This document shows positions 48,131 to 55,314 of a stretch of DNA of 64,000 bases, piece by piece. The DNA is taken from NCBI RefSeq assembly GCF_019343455.1, contig NZ_CP049362.1, positions 3,534,001 to 3,598,000 on the forward strand. Direction: 5' to 3'. Below the pieces are notes generated by a model, which searched no databases, was not told the DNA's origin, and saw only the letters and a list, made by a program, of their open reading frames with translations. Origin of the DNA: Alcaligenes ammonioxydans. GTDB lineage: Bacteria > Pseudomonadota > Gammaproteobacteria > Burkholderiales > Burkholderiaceae_B. The first letter of the stretch is position 1. The number at the start of each line of letters is the position of its first letter. The translations under genes and the position numbers were made by a program.

Positions 48131-48985
48131 TCAGCCCGGCGTGCGTTCACCTTGCGCATGCTGGCGATAACGGCTCAAAGACAGCCCGGTGTGGCGCTTG
48201 AAGTAGCGACACAGATACGAGGGGTCCCCAAAGTTGAGCTGATCGGCGATCTGCCCCATCGCCAACTGGCTGTAGGAAAGCAGCGCCTTGATTTCCAGCA
48301 CCACTTGCCTGTCGATCAAGGCCTTGGGGCTGTCGTTGAAAAACTCTTTGGTCAGCTGGGACAGGTAAAACGGGGTGATATTGAGCGCATCCGCGTAAAA
48401 CTTGACCTCACGATGCTGCCTGCACTGCTGTCCAACCCGTTCCCAGAACCGCCAACTGATCTGCTCCTTGCGGCTGAACGTCTTTCCGCCTTGATACTCG
48501 GGCGGAATCTGATCGGCAATCCGCAGAAAGAAATTCTGCAACTGATTGCGCAGCATGATGTGCTGATACAGCGTGCGGGTTCGCACAATCTCGCGCAGTT
48601 GCACCAGCCAAGCCGCCAGCAAGGCCCGGTCTTGTTGCGGGGGCACGCACAGTGGATGGTCATGCAGGAACACAAACAAGGCATTAGGCAATTGATACGC
48701 CACTTCTGACGCCAGGCTCTTGGGCATCAACAGGAAAAACACCTTGAAACCGCGCGAACGCTTTTTCAGCAGCGCAATCGTGTCCTCCGCCAAAACCAGC
48801 ACATCCTGAGGCCGTACAGGCTGATCCTTGAAGTTCAGGCTGATCAGAGCGTGGCCCGACAGGCAGATCATCAAGGTCATATAGGCATGACCAAAAGACA
48901 ACGGCATGCCCATGCTGTCAGCCAGCGTTGTCTCGCCCGTCAGCCAGCCGTCTTGGGTGCTGAGTAATTGTGGAGTGTGATGCAT
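48131..48985 (-). CDS. AraC-family transcriptional regulator
   Basis: A 284-residue regulator with an N-terminal cupin-like effector domain and a C-terminal double helix-turn-helix (FYADALNITPFYLSQLTKEF, then QIADQLNFGDPSYLCRYFKR). The start at 48985 has an AGGAC site; an in-frame ATG at 49015 lacks one. Its target is unknown. It lies 178 bases from hutC, tail to tail with it, and is divergent from a GNAT gene, which is the most obvious candidate target. Confidence 0.88.
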   Translation of the reverse strand: MHHTPQLLSTQDGWLTGETTLADSMGMPLSFGHAYMTLMICLSGHALISLNFKDQPVRPQDVLVLAEDTIALLKKRSRGFKVFFLLMPKSLASEVAYQLPNALFVFLHDHPLCVPPQQDRALLAAWLVQLREIVRTRTLYQHIMLRNQLQNFFLRIADQIPPEYQGGKTFSRKEQISWRFWERVGQQCRQHREVKFYADALNITPFYLSQLTKEFFNDSPKALIDRQVVLEIKALLSYSQLAMGQIADQLNFGDPSYLCRYFKRHTGLSLSRYRQHAQGERTPG

Positions 48986-49117
48986 GATGTTGTCCTGCTC
49001 TTTAGCACTCGGCACCCTGCAAGACTTGCTAAAAGTACCGAAACTACCAAGGTCCTGCTCTGTTCGCTCACGCCGCCCGCTTCTATTCTGTTTTCTGCTT
49101 CATTGTGAGTAAAGAAA

Positions 49118-49672
49118 ATGACACTTCAAACAGAAAGACTCATTTTACGCCCCTGGCAGAACAGCGACGCCGAGGATTTGTATGTATACGCCAACGACGA
49201 GCGAGTCGGCCCGATTGCCGGTTGGCCTGCTCATACCAGCGTTGAGGAAAGTGCCGAAATTATCCGCACAGTTTTCAATATGCCCGAAGTGTATGCCGTC
49301 GAACAGAGAGACAATGGCCGGGCTATTGGATGCATTGGCATACTGATCGGCAAGAACAGCAACTTCAAGCTCAGTGAAGAAGAAGGTGAAATTGCCTATT
49401 GGATTGGCGTCCCCTACTGGGGTCAGGGCTTGATCCCCGAGGCCGTGCGCGAAGTGATGCGACACGCGTTTGAAACGCTGAAACTGAACGCACTGTGGTG
49501 CGGCTACTTTGCCAACAATACCCAATCACACCGTGTGCAGGCCAAATGCGGGTTTCGCCATCACCGCACCGAGGAAAACAAATACAACCCGTTCCTGCGA
49601 GACTACCGGACTGAACACATCAGCCGCATTACGGCCCAGGAATGGCTGGCCTTGCCCAAACAACAGGCCTAA
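49118..49672 (+). CDS. GNAT acetyltransferase, RimJ/RimL type
   Basis: A 184-residue N-acetyltransferase beginning LQTERLILRPWQNSDAEDLY, the classic RimJ/RimL opening. The acetyl-CoA loop lies in IAYWIGVPYWGQGLIPEAVR, and WCGYFANNTQSHRVQAKCGF matches the family's distal motif. It could acetylate ribosomal protein termini or small molecules. The ribosome binding site is weak. It is divergent from the AraC-type gene. Confidence 0.88.
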   Translation: MTLQTERLILRPWQNSDAEDLYVYANDERVGPIAGWPAHTSVEESAEIIRTVFNMPEVYAVEQRDNGRAIGCIGILIGKNSNFKLSEEEGEIAYWIGVPYWGQGLIPEAVREVMRHAFETLKLNALWCGYFANNTQSHRVQAKCGFRHHRTEENKYNPFLRDYRTEHISRITAQEWLALPKQQA

Positions 49673-49789
49673 TCCCAGCCACCACCCTCCGGTCAGCTGG
49701 AATCGGCATCCTGGGGCTGACTTACACACGAGAACAGCTCCTGGACTTCTTCGATGCTCAATGTCAGACCCAATCGTGACTGCAAGCAC

Positions 49790-49900
49790 TCAGCCCAGGA
49801 TGTCGCCCATCAGAAACACGACACTGCCCATGGCAAACAGGCTCAGGGCAAGCAGAGAGACGGCCGACGGGAAGGTGCCGGTAGTTTTCAGATTACTCAT
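49790..49900 (-). CDS. Candidate 36-residue single-helix membrane peptide
   Basis: A short ORF encoding MSNLKTTGTFPSAVSLLALS followed by more hydrophobic residues and ending GDILG. It has the polar N-terminus, single membrane helix and short tail typical of bacterial small membrane proteins. A GGGAC sequence lies 8-10 bases upstream of the ATG. No family is recognised. It is downstream of the decayed DUF2938 gene on the same strand. Confidence 0.4.
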   Translation of the reverse strand: MSNLKTTGTFPSAVSLLALSLFAMGSVVFLMGDILG

Positions 49901-49928
49901 GACAGATGTCCCAACAAATTACATCGCC

Positions 49929-50060
49929 TTAGGCCACTTGCTGGGTCAGCAAGGCCGCAAGGTACATGCCCAGACCGAAAATCGCGTGTGTCAGCAAACT
50001 ATGCAAACGATGGGTCCAAGGCGTAGGGGTACGCGACGCAGCCAATGCCCCGCCGCCAAC
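49929..50060 (-). pseudogene. Remnant of a DUF2938 membrane protein gene (C-terminal end)
   Basis: The last 40 codons read ALAASRTPTPWTHRLHSLLT, then HAIFGLGMYLAALL, which matches the conserved C-terminus of DUF2938 membrane proteins as remembered. The rest of the family sequence (a start and about 110 further residues) is not found in any frame upstream, where only scrambled ORFs remain as far as 50255. This looks like a truncated, decaying gene. Its left limit is the TAA at 49929; the right limit is approximate. Confidence 0.5.
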
Positions 50061-50207
50061 CATACGCAATGTCCGACATTCCCGCGCTTGCTGAAAGCCG
50101 CTGCGATCCGGGTCAGGAAGAACAAGACCGGCAGCCCCAGCGAGGCAGTGTCGCGTCTGGCCAAACCTTTGCCGGGCAAAAAACCACCAGCCATCACAAG
50201 CTGAGGC

Positions 50208-50237
50208 TTCAAGACCGTAAAAGCCTCCCCCTATAAT
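50208..50237 (+). promoter_or_regulatory. Putative promoter of the exporter leader transcript
   Basis: A perfect -10 TATAAT at 50232-50237 is preceded, 18 bases upstream, by a weak -35 TTCAAG. Transcription would start near 50244 and produce a leader of about 230 bases containing the small ORF and hairpins before the exporter gene. Confidence 0.5.
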
Positions 50238-50338
50238 GAGCAACTGTCGCGCCACATCCCTTTCAACTGGGCAGATGCCGCCATGCAGCGTTTCCCCCGC
50301 GACACATCTTCAAGCTATTTCTGTGAGGAGCCGTCTGA

Positions 50339-50368
50339 ATGACGAGCACAAAGTCAGCAACTGAGTAA
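50339..50368 (+). CDS. Nine-residue leader peptide of the exporter gene
   Basis: ATG ... TAA encodes MTSTKSATE. A strong ribosome binding site (GAGGAG) is placed 8 bases before the ATG, better than that of the exporter itself. The stop codon is directly followed by the first base of an 11-bp hairpin. The peptide resembles the cmlA attenuation leader as I recall it (MSTSKNADK): both have nine residues, three Ser/Thr after Met, Lys at position 5 and Ala at position 7. This supports a drug-induced ribosome-stalling function. It is too short to be recognised by normal gene finding. Confidence 0.7.
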   Translation: MTSTKSATE

Positions 50369-50475
50369 GCCGCAACAAGCTCTTGTCTTGTTGCGGCGCT
50401 CTGTACTTCCAATCCCGCTGATTGATAACAAACAGACGCCGCCCGATTCCTTTTTTCGAGTGGTAATTTTGTTAT
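50369..50475 (+). promoter_or_regulatory. Attenuator region with alternative hairpins before the exporter
   Basis: Stem A pairs 50369-50379 with 50387-50397 (GCCGCAACAAG/CTTGTTGCGGC, perfect). Stem B pairs 50393-50404 with 50432-50442 (GCGGCGCTCTGT/ACAGACGCCGC, one bulge) and shares five bases with the right arm of A, so A and B exclude each other. Stem C pairs 50425-50432 with 50468-50475 (ATAACAAA/TTTGTTAT), covering the exporter start codon at 50474. A T-run at 50451-50456 follows stem B and could allow termination as well. A ribosome stalled on the leader ORF would block stem A. The direction of the switch is inference. Confidence 0.6.
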
Positions 50476-51673
50476 GTCTTGCTCACGCTCTTCCTGGGCT
50501 CATACGCTGCCAGCCGCCTTGCTGTTGATGGCGCCTTTTGACATCCTCGCGTCCCTGGGGATGGATATCTACTTGCCCGTCGTACCGGCCATGCCGGAGC
50601 TTCTGGGCACGACCCCAGCCCTCATCCAGCTGACCCTTAGCCTGTACATGCTGCTATTGGGTGCGGGGCAACTGATCTTTGGCCCTCTGTCGGACCGCAT
50701 AGGCCGACGACCAGTTTTGCTGGCCGGAGCCGCGCTGTTCGTGCTGGCCTCAATCGCCGCCGCCTTATCCAGCACCGCCTGGGCTTTTGTAGGTTTCAGA
50801 GTGCTGCAAGCACTGGGGGCCTCGGCCACCCTGGTGGCCTTGTTTGCCACCGTACGCGATGTCTACGCCGATCGTGCCGAAGGGGTGGTGATCTACGGCC
50901 TGTTTAGCGCCATCCTGGCATTCGTACCCGCCTTGGGGCCTATTGCAGGTGCTCTGATTGCCCGTGCGGGCGGGTGGCAGGCCATCTTCCTGAGCCTGGC
51001 CGGAATGGGTCTGCTGGCCTGGCTCCACGCGCTGTTCCGTTGGCAGGAAACTCGGCCTGCCAAACCACTGCATTCACAACAGTCCGCGCTGGCCGTCTTC
51101 AAAAGCCCAGCCTTTTGGGTCTATACCCTGGGTTTCTCCACCGGGATGGGGACATTTTTCGTCTACTTCTCCACGGCCCCACGCGTCCTGATCGGACAAG
51201 CGGGTTACTCAGAAATGAGCTTCAGCCTGGCCTTTGCCAGTGTTGCCCTGGTGATGATTGCCACCACCCGCCTGTCCAAAACCTTTGTGGCCCGCTGGGG
51301 AACCGCCGGGAGCCTGAAGCGCGGCATGGGCGTGATCCTTCTTGCCACCCTCTTGCTGGCAACCGGGCAGATCTTGCTGGAACCTTCCTTTACCAGCTTT
51401 ATCCTGCCCATGTGGCTGGCCGCCATCGGCATTGTGATGACCGTATCCGTCACCGCCAATGGCGCCTTGGCTCAATTCAACGACGTGGCCGGCTCCGCCG
51501 TGGCGATCTACTTTTGCGTGGAAAGCCTGATCGTTAGCGTGATCGGCACCTTGGCAGTGACCTTATTGGATGGGGATACGGCGTGGCCGCTGGTGGTGTT
51601 TGGACTAGGGATGAGCAGTGTGGTGTTGCTTGCTTTGATGTTGCTGGAGGCAAAGAGCAAACGCGAGGTTTGA
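50474..51673 (+). CDS. CmlA/FloR-type MFS drug exporter (chloramphenicol/florfenicol family)
   Basis: A 399-residue Bcr/CflA-family major facilitator with twelve helices. The N-terminus LASLGMDIYLPVVPAMPELL and GAGQLIFGPLSDRIGRRPVLL, and later IYGLFSAILAFVPALGP, closely track the CmlA/FloR exporters as I recall them. These export chloramphenicol and some florfenicol by proton antiport. The gene sits behind a leader peptide and hairpins of the cmlA type, which strengthens the call. The ribosome binding site is weak (GAG, 11-16 bases upstream), fitting translational control. It appears chromosomal, with no integron attC or transposon end seen nearby. Actual drug resistance is not proven. Confidence 0.82.
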   Translation: MSCSRSSWAHTLPAALLLMAPFDILASLGMDIYLPVVPAMPELLGTTPALIQLTLSLYMLLLGAGQLIFGPLSDRIGRRPVLLAGAALFVLASIAAALSSTAWAFVGFRVLQALGASATLVALFATVRDVYADRAEGVVIYGLFSAILAFVPALGPIAGALIARAGGWQAIFLSLAGMGLLAWLHALFRWQETRPAKPLHSQQSALAVFKSPAFWVYTLGFSTGMGTFFVYFSTAPRVLIGQAGYSEMSFSLAFASVALVMIATTRLSKTFVARWGTAGSLKRGMGVILLATLLLATGQILLEPSFTSFILPMWLAAIGIVMTVSVTANGALAQFNDVAGSAVAIYFCVESLIVSVIGTLAVTLLDGDTAWPLVVFGLGMSSVVLLALMLLEAKSKREV

Positions 51674-51677
51674 AGAT

Positions 51678-51708
51678 AAAAAAGGGAAGGTTTTCGGTAT
51701 GCCTTCCC
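51678..51708 (-). terminator. Hairpin terminator between the exporter and the GNAT gene
   Basis: GGGAAGG/CCTTCCC stem with an 11-base loop. On the minus strand it is followed by six T, so it can end leftward transcription. On the plus strand it lies just after the exporter stop codon. Confidence 0.65.
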
Positions 51709-51795
51709 TCCATTTGGATCACCCGCCGCCACTGTTCATGAGTAATCTCAGGAGCGAGCTACGGCGGACAACAATGCAATCAAGCGTCCCCATGT

Positions 51796-51838
51796 CCGTA
51801 ATCCCAGTTCCAAGAACACATAAGGACTGGGATTACGG
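51796..51838. repeat. 13-bp inverted repeat downstream of the GNAT gene
   Basis: CCGTAATCCCAGT (51796-51808) and ACTGGGATTACGG (51826-51838) are perfectly complementary across a 17-base loop. No T-run follows. It may be a transcript-end hairpin of the GST operon or a short repetitive element. Confidence 0.7.
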
Positions 51839-51846
51839 GCATTAAG

Positions 51847-52335
51847 TCAGCAAGCCGTCCCCAAACTCAAGTCATACGTCACCCAAACGGTTGCCTGAGC
51901 CAGACCATCGTATAGCCTTCGCGCCTGGGCATTGTCCTGCGCCGTAATCCAGCGCAGGAACGGCCAGCCTTGCTCCTTACCTGCCTGGGAGACTGCCTCA
52001 ATCAAACGGCGGCCCAGCCCGCCGCCTCGCTGTTCCGGCAACACAAACAAGTCATCCAGAAAACCAGCCTCCTTGCCCAGCAAGGGCTCCGGGAAAGGAC
52101 GGTAATGCGCCAAACCCAGCAGCACACCATTCGCCGTAGCTACCACCTTCCCCTGCAAAGGATGCTGCGCATCCAGCAGCCAGGACCAGGTACGAGCCAG
52201 GATCTCTTCATTCATGGGCTCTTTGTAAAACTCGGCGTACTGCCGATACAGTAACTCCCAAGCGACACGGTCTTGCGGCTGCAAATCCCGGATCTGAATA
52301 CCACCGGCTATCGGCTGTTCTGCACGGCTAGTCAT
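51847..52335 (-). CDS. GNAT N-acetyltransferase
   Basis: A 162-residue acetyltransferase. The acetyl-CoA pyrophosphate loop is in LFVLPEQRGGGLGRRLIEAV (about residues 97-116), and a C-terminal TAQDNAQARRLYDGL helix is typical of the family. The ATG at 52335 is chosen for its AGGGGAA site; the longer frame to 52479 overlaps the upstream gene. It is the last gene of a GST-LLM-GNAT operon, only 19 bases after the LLM gene. Substrate unknown. Confidence 0.88.
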   Translation of the reverse strand: MTSRAEQPIAGGIQIRDLQPQDRVAWELLYRQYAEFYKEPMNEEILARTWSWLLDAQHPLQGKVVATANGVLLGLAHYRPFPEPLLGKEAGFLDDLFVLPEQRGGGLGRRLIEAVSQAGKEQGWPFLRWITAQDNAQARRLYDGLAQATVWVTYDLSLGTAC

Positions 52336-52354
52336 GCTTGTGTTCCCCTGTCGC

Positions 52355-53386
52355 TTACCATGCTGTTGCAAGGGCAGGCTGCGCCTGGTGAGAGGCAAAA
52401 TGTGGCAGCACATACTCAGCCAACTCCTGGATAATTCCCGCCGCCGGTCGCTGCGCAAACTGAATACCCAAAGCAGCATGATTCACACCGGCTGCCTGCC
52501 ATTCTTCCAGCAAGGTGATCAGCCCCTTGCGACCGGTACGCAGTGTAAAACCACCGCGCAACGGTGTGCGTGGGTAATCGGGGTCATCCACCAAATCCAG
52601 CCATTCATTGGTCATGTGCGGACGGAAACCGCCATCTGGAATCCGGGCGCGCCAAGCCCGAATTTTGGCAGCCAGCTTTTGCGGACCTAGCGGTGTATGT
52701 GTGGCTTCCGGATAGGTCAGCCAACCATCGGCATGTTCGGCGATCCATTCGGGCGACTGCCCCGAGGAGCTGGTGACAATCAAGGGAATGGAGCCATGCA
52801 CAGGCTTGGGTAACAGCTCTGCGGTATCGAAGCGACCTAGCGGAGAGTCGATATCCAGTTGCCCCGCTTGCGTTAGCTGACGGAAATAGCTGACAGCCTG
52901 CGCAAAACGCTCTGCCCGTTCGGCCCGCTCCACGCCATAGGCGGGAAACTCCACGGGCCTGTCCCCGGAAGCAATACCCAGCACCAAGCGTCCACCGGAC
53001 AACTGATCAATGGTGAAAGCGGATTTCGCCAGGTCGATCGGGTGACGCAGGGAGAAAATCGTGCTGCCCGTGGCCAAGGCCACCCGCTTGGTGCGAGCAG
53101 CCAGAAAAGCCAGGTAAGTAAAGGGATCGAACACCTGCCCCGCATCTCCGAAACTTGGATCATACAAGGGCACATCACGTACCCACACCGCTGCAAAATC
53201 CTGGCGGTCTATCTCCTCTAGCAGCGCTGCCTGCCCGGCCAGCACACTCATATCGCCTTGATAAAAACGCAGAGGCAGGAAGATCCCCATGGTCAGACGA
53301 CCCGGCGCAAACATGCGGCTATAGCCAGGGTGATTGGCAAAGGCAGGGAAAGATGCGCCTTGAGTCAGGCTTGTTTCAATCGTCAT
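52355..53386 (-). CDS. LLM-class flavin-dependent oxidoreductase
   Basis: A 343-residue luciferase-like TIM-barrel enzyme. Landmarks are FAAVWVRDVPLYDPSFGDAG and FDPFTYLAFLAARTKRVALA, then GGRLVLGIASGDRPVEFPAY. These enzymes use FMNH2 with O2, or F420, to oxidise small organic molecules. It lies 12 bases downstream of a glutathione S-transferase gene, which suggests conjugation and oxidation of a shared compound. A GAGGGGA site supports the start. Confidence 0.9.
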   Translation of the reverse strand: MTIETSLTQGASFPAFANHPGYSRMFAPGRLTMGIFLPLRFYQGDMSVLAGQAALLEEIDRQDFAAVWVRDVPLYDPSFGDAGQVFDPFTYLAFLAARTKRVALATGSTIFSLRHPIDLAKSAFTIDQLSGGRLVLGIASGDRPVEFPAYGVERAERAERFAQAVSYFRQLTQAGQLDIDSPLGRFDTAELLPKPVHGSIPLIVTSSSGQSPEWIAEHADGWLTYPEATHTPLGPQKLAAKIRAWRARIPDGGFRPHMTNEWLDLVDDPDYPRTPLRGGFTLRTGRKGLITLLEEWQAAGVNHAALGIQFAQRPAAGIIQELAEYVLPHFASHQAQPALATAW

Positions 53387-53398
53387 GCTGTTTTCCCC

Positions 53399-54022
53399 TC
53401 AGGCGCCAGTAGCAGGTTCAGGCAAGGTGATGCCTTTACGGACTGCGGGGCGTTGGGCCACGCGATCATGCCAGGCACTCATGTGCGGGTACTGGCTGAA
53501 ATCAAAGTCGATAATCCGCGCAATATGCATCCAGCCAAAATGCGCAATATCGGCAATGGAATAGTCCTGTCCCGCCAGATAAGGATGGTCTGCCAAGCGT
53601 GTATCCAGCACGGTGAACAGATCATTCACCAGACGGCGGTAGCGCTCGATGGCGGCCGGAATCTTCTCTTGCGCGAACAGCTCGAAATGCACGCGCTGGC
53701 CCAGAATCGGCCCCACGCTGGAGGAATGAAATTGCAGCCATTTGATCGTTTCCCAGCGCTGAACAGGATCTTTTGAAAGCAATTGGCCGGTTTTTCCCGC
53801 CAGATACAGCAGGATCGCGGCGGACTCGAACAGAACAACAGCTGTTTCATCATCCGTCATCACCGGGATACGCCCATGTGGATTCAGGGCCAGAAACTCC
53901 GGCTGCTTATGCTCATTCGCTTCGATACGCACGTGATGCAGGCGATACGGAAGTGCCAGCTCTTCCAGGGCGATGGTCACCTTAAAGCCGTTAGGCGAAC
54001 TATCGGTGTACAGATCAATCAT
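53399..54022 (-). CDS. Glutathione S-transferase
   Basis: A 207-residue GST. The N-terminal thioredoxin-like domain begins IDLYTDSSPNGFKVTIALEE, a Ser/Asn-type active site (Ser8-Ser9-Pro-Asn) common in the nu/YghU-YfcG group. GRIPVM carries the cis-Pro, FESAAILLYLA the glutathione-binding ES, and a helical C-terminal domain follows. YfcG-like enzymes have disulfide-reductase activity as well as conjugation. First gene of the GST-LLM-GNAT operon; a divergent LysR gene lies 145 bases away. Confidence 0.9.
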   Translation of the reverse strand: MIDLYTDSSPNGFKVTIALEELALPYRLHHVRIEANEHKQPEFLALNPHGRIPVMTDDETAVVLFESAAILLYLAGKTGQLLSKDPVQRWETIKWLQFHSSSVGPILGQRVHFELFAQEKIPAAIERYRRLVNDLFTVLDTRLADHPYLAGQDYSIADIAHFGWMHIARIIDFDFSQYPHMSAWHDRVAQRPAVRKGITLPEPATGA

Positions 54023-54133
54023 GGCGTGGCTCCCAAACAGAAAGTTCGCTCTTCTTTTGGATATAGATAAGCTAAACTTTAAAAACGATTCAGAAGCCCA
54101 TTTTCCCCATTTAGATAGCCAAAGAAAAACGAT

Positions 54134-54154
54134 TAAATCTGCTTGATAGATTTA
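54134..54154. promoter_or_regulatory. LysR-type operator between GST and LysR genes
   Basis: The dyad TAAATCT-N7-AGATTTA spans 54134-54154. It has the T-N11-A-like geometry of LysR boxes and lies between the divergent genes, 14 bases before the LysR start codon. Confidence 0.6.
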
Positions 54155-54167
54155 GATAAACTAAATC

Positions 54168-55052
54168 ATGAATCCTGTCTTTCCTTTACAAGCTCTGCGC
54201 GCCTTTACCGAAGTCGGACGCTACGGCAGCATCAAGCTGGCCGCCCAGGCACTAGGCGTAACCTCGGGCGCAGTCAGCCAGCAAATCCGGCTGCTGGAAG
54301 ACCGCTTGGGCGTGACACTGTTTGTGCGCAGCCACCACAAAATGAGCCTGAGTCAAGCAGGTGAACAGGTCTACCCTGCCCTGCTGACGGCGTTTGACCA
54401 GATCGAACAGGCCATGCATACGCTGGAAGCCACCAAGCACAGGAAGACACTGACGATCAGCACCGTGCCTTCCTTTGCCGCTTCCTGGCTGATTCCCCGG
54501 CTGGCCGATTTCAAGCAACGCCATCCCGATATCGAAATCCGTGTGGAGGCGTCCCCCACGCTGGTGGACCTGCGTCGCGACAAAGTGGATATCGCCATTC
54601 GCCACGGCTTGGGCGTATACCCCGGCTTGCAGGCCGAGCCCTTGATGGCCCCTGTCTTGCTGCCTGTAGCCAGCCCTGCGTTGCTGCAAGACAAGCCAGT
54701 CATTCAGGAGCCAGCAGATTGCCTGGAGTGGCCACTGCTACAAGATGCCGACCGGGCCGACTGGGCGCTTTGGCTGTCTGCCCACGGGGTGGAGGACGAT
54801 GCACGCGCCGATAGAGGCACAGCTTTTGAGGATGATTACCTGCTGATACGCGGCGCGATTGCGGGCCTGGGACTGGCTTTGATACCGCAAGAATATGCGC
54901 AAGATGAAATAGCCGCAGGCCGCTTGGTGCAAGTGTTGGACAAGCCCTGGCCAGCCCGCTTTGCCTACTACCTGGTGACCTTGCCCGATACGAGGCAAAA
55001 AACAGAGGTCCGTGCCTTTAGTGATTGGATAAGCGAGCAAGCCCATTCATAG
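54168..55052 (+). CDS. LysR-family regulator of the GcvA type
   Basis: A 294-residue regulator. The winged helix (LQALRAFTEVGRYGSIKLAA, GVTSGAVSQQIRLLEDRLGV) resembles GcvA. The effector-binding domain (about 90-290) contains PSFAASWLIPRLADFKQRHP. There is no strong ribosome binding site, and the start overlaps the operator region. It probably controls the divergent GST-LLM-GNAT operon and itself. The inducer is not evident. Confidence 0.9.
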   Translation: MNPVFPLQALRAFTEVGRYGSIKLAAQALGVTSGAVSQQIRLLEDRLGVTLFVRSHHKMSLSQAGEQVYPALLTAFDQIEQAMHTLEATKHRKTLTISTVPSFAASWLIPRLADFKQRHPDIEIRVEASPTLVDLRRDKVDIAIRHGLGVYPGLQAEPLMAPVLLPVASPALLQDKPVIQEPADCLEWPLLQDADRADWALWLSAHGVEDDARADRGTAFEDDYLLIRGAIAGLGLALIPQEYAQDEIAAGRLVQVLDKPWPARFAYYLVTLPDTRQKTEVRAFSDWISEQAHS

Positions 55053-55252
55053 CAAGGTAACCAAGCTTCTTCCTGCTGCTGTGGTGGTAACAATGACCGC
55101 TATCGCACAGCGGTAGGGAGAAACAGACAGCACCTCATCGCTTCCCAATCCAGTCTCCGTAGGACCACCACGTCAACAGCCCTCATGGCCACGTCCCCCG
55201 GCTCCAGACATTGAAAATCCGCCTGACTTCCAACAAGGAAGCATATGATTTT

Positions 55253-55286
55253 TTTTGAAAAAAAACCCCGTCCCAAAAGGACGGGG
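55253..55286 (-). terminator. Terminator of the Rieske oxygenase operon
   Basis: The stem CCCCGTCC/GGACGGGG with a five-base loop is followed on the minus strand by eight T. It lies just past the reductase stop codon. Confidence 0.9.
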
Positions 55287-55314
55287 CCAACCTCAACAAG
55301 CAATTGAAAAACTC

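Noticed and set aside
50150..50255. Minus-strand LLIIGGGFYG stretch resembling a dinucleotide-binding motif
   Set aside because: There is no continuing Rossmann fold after it, and it overlaps the exporter promoter; resemblance is by chance.
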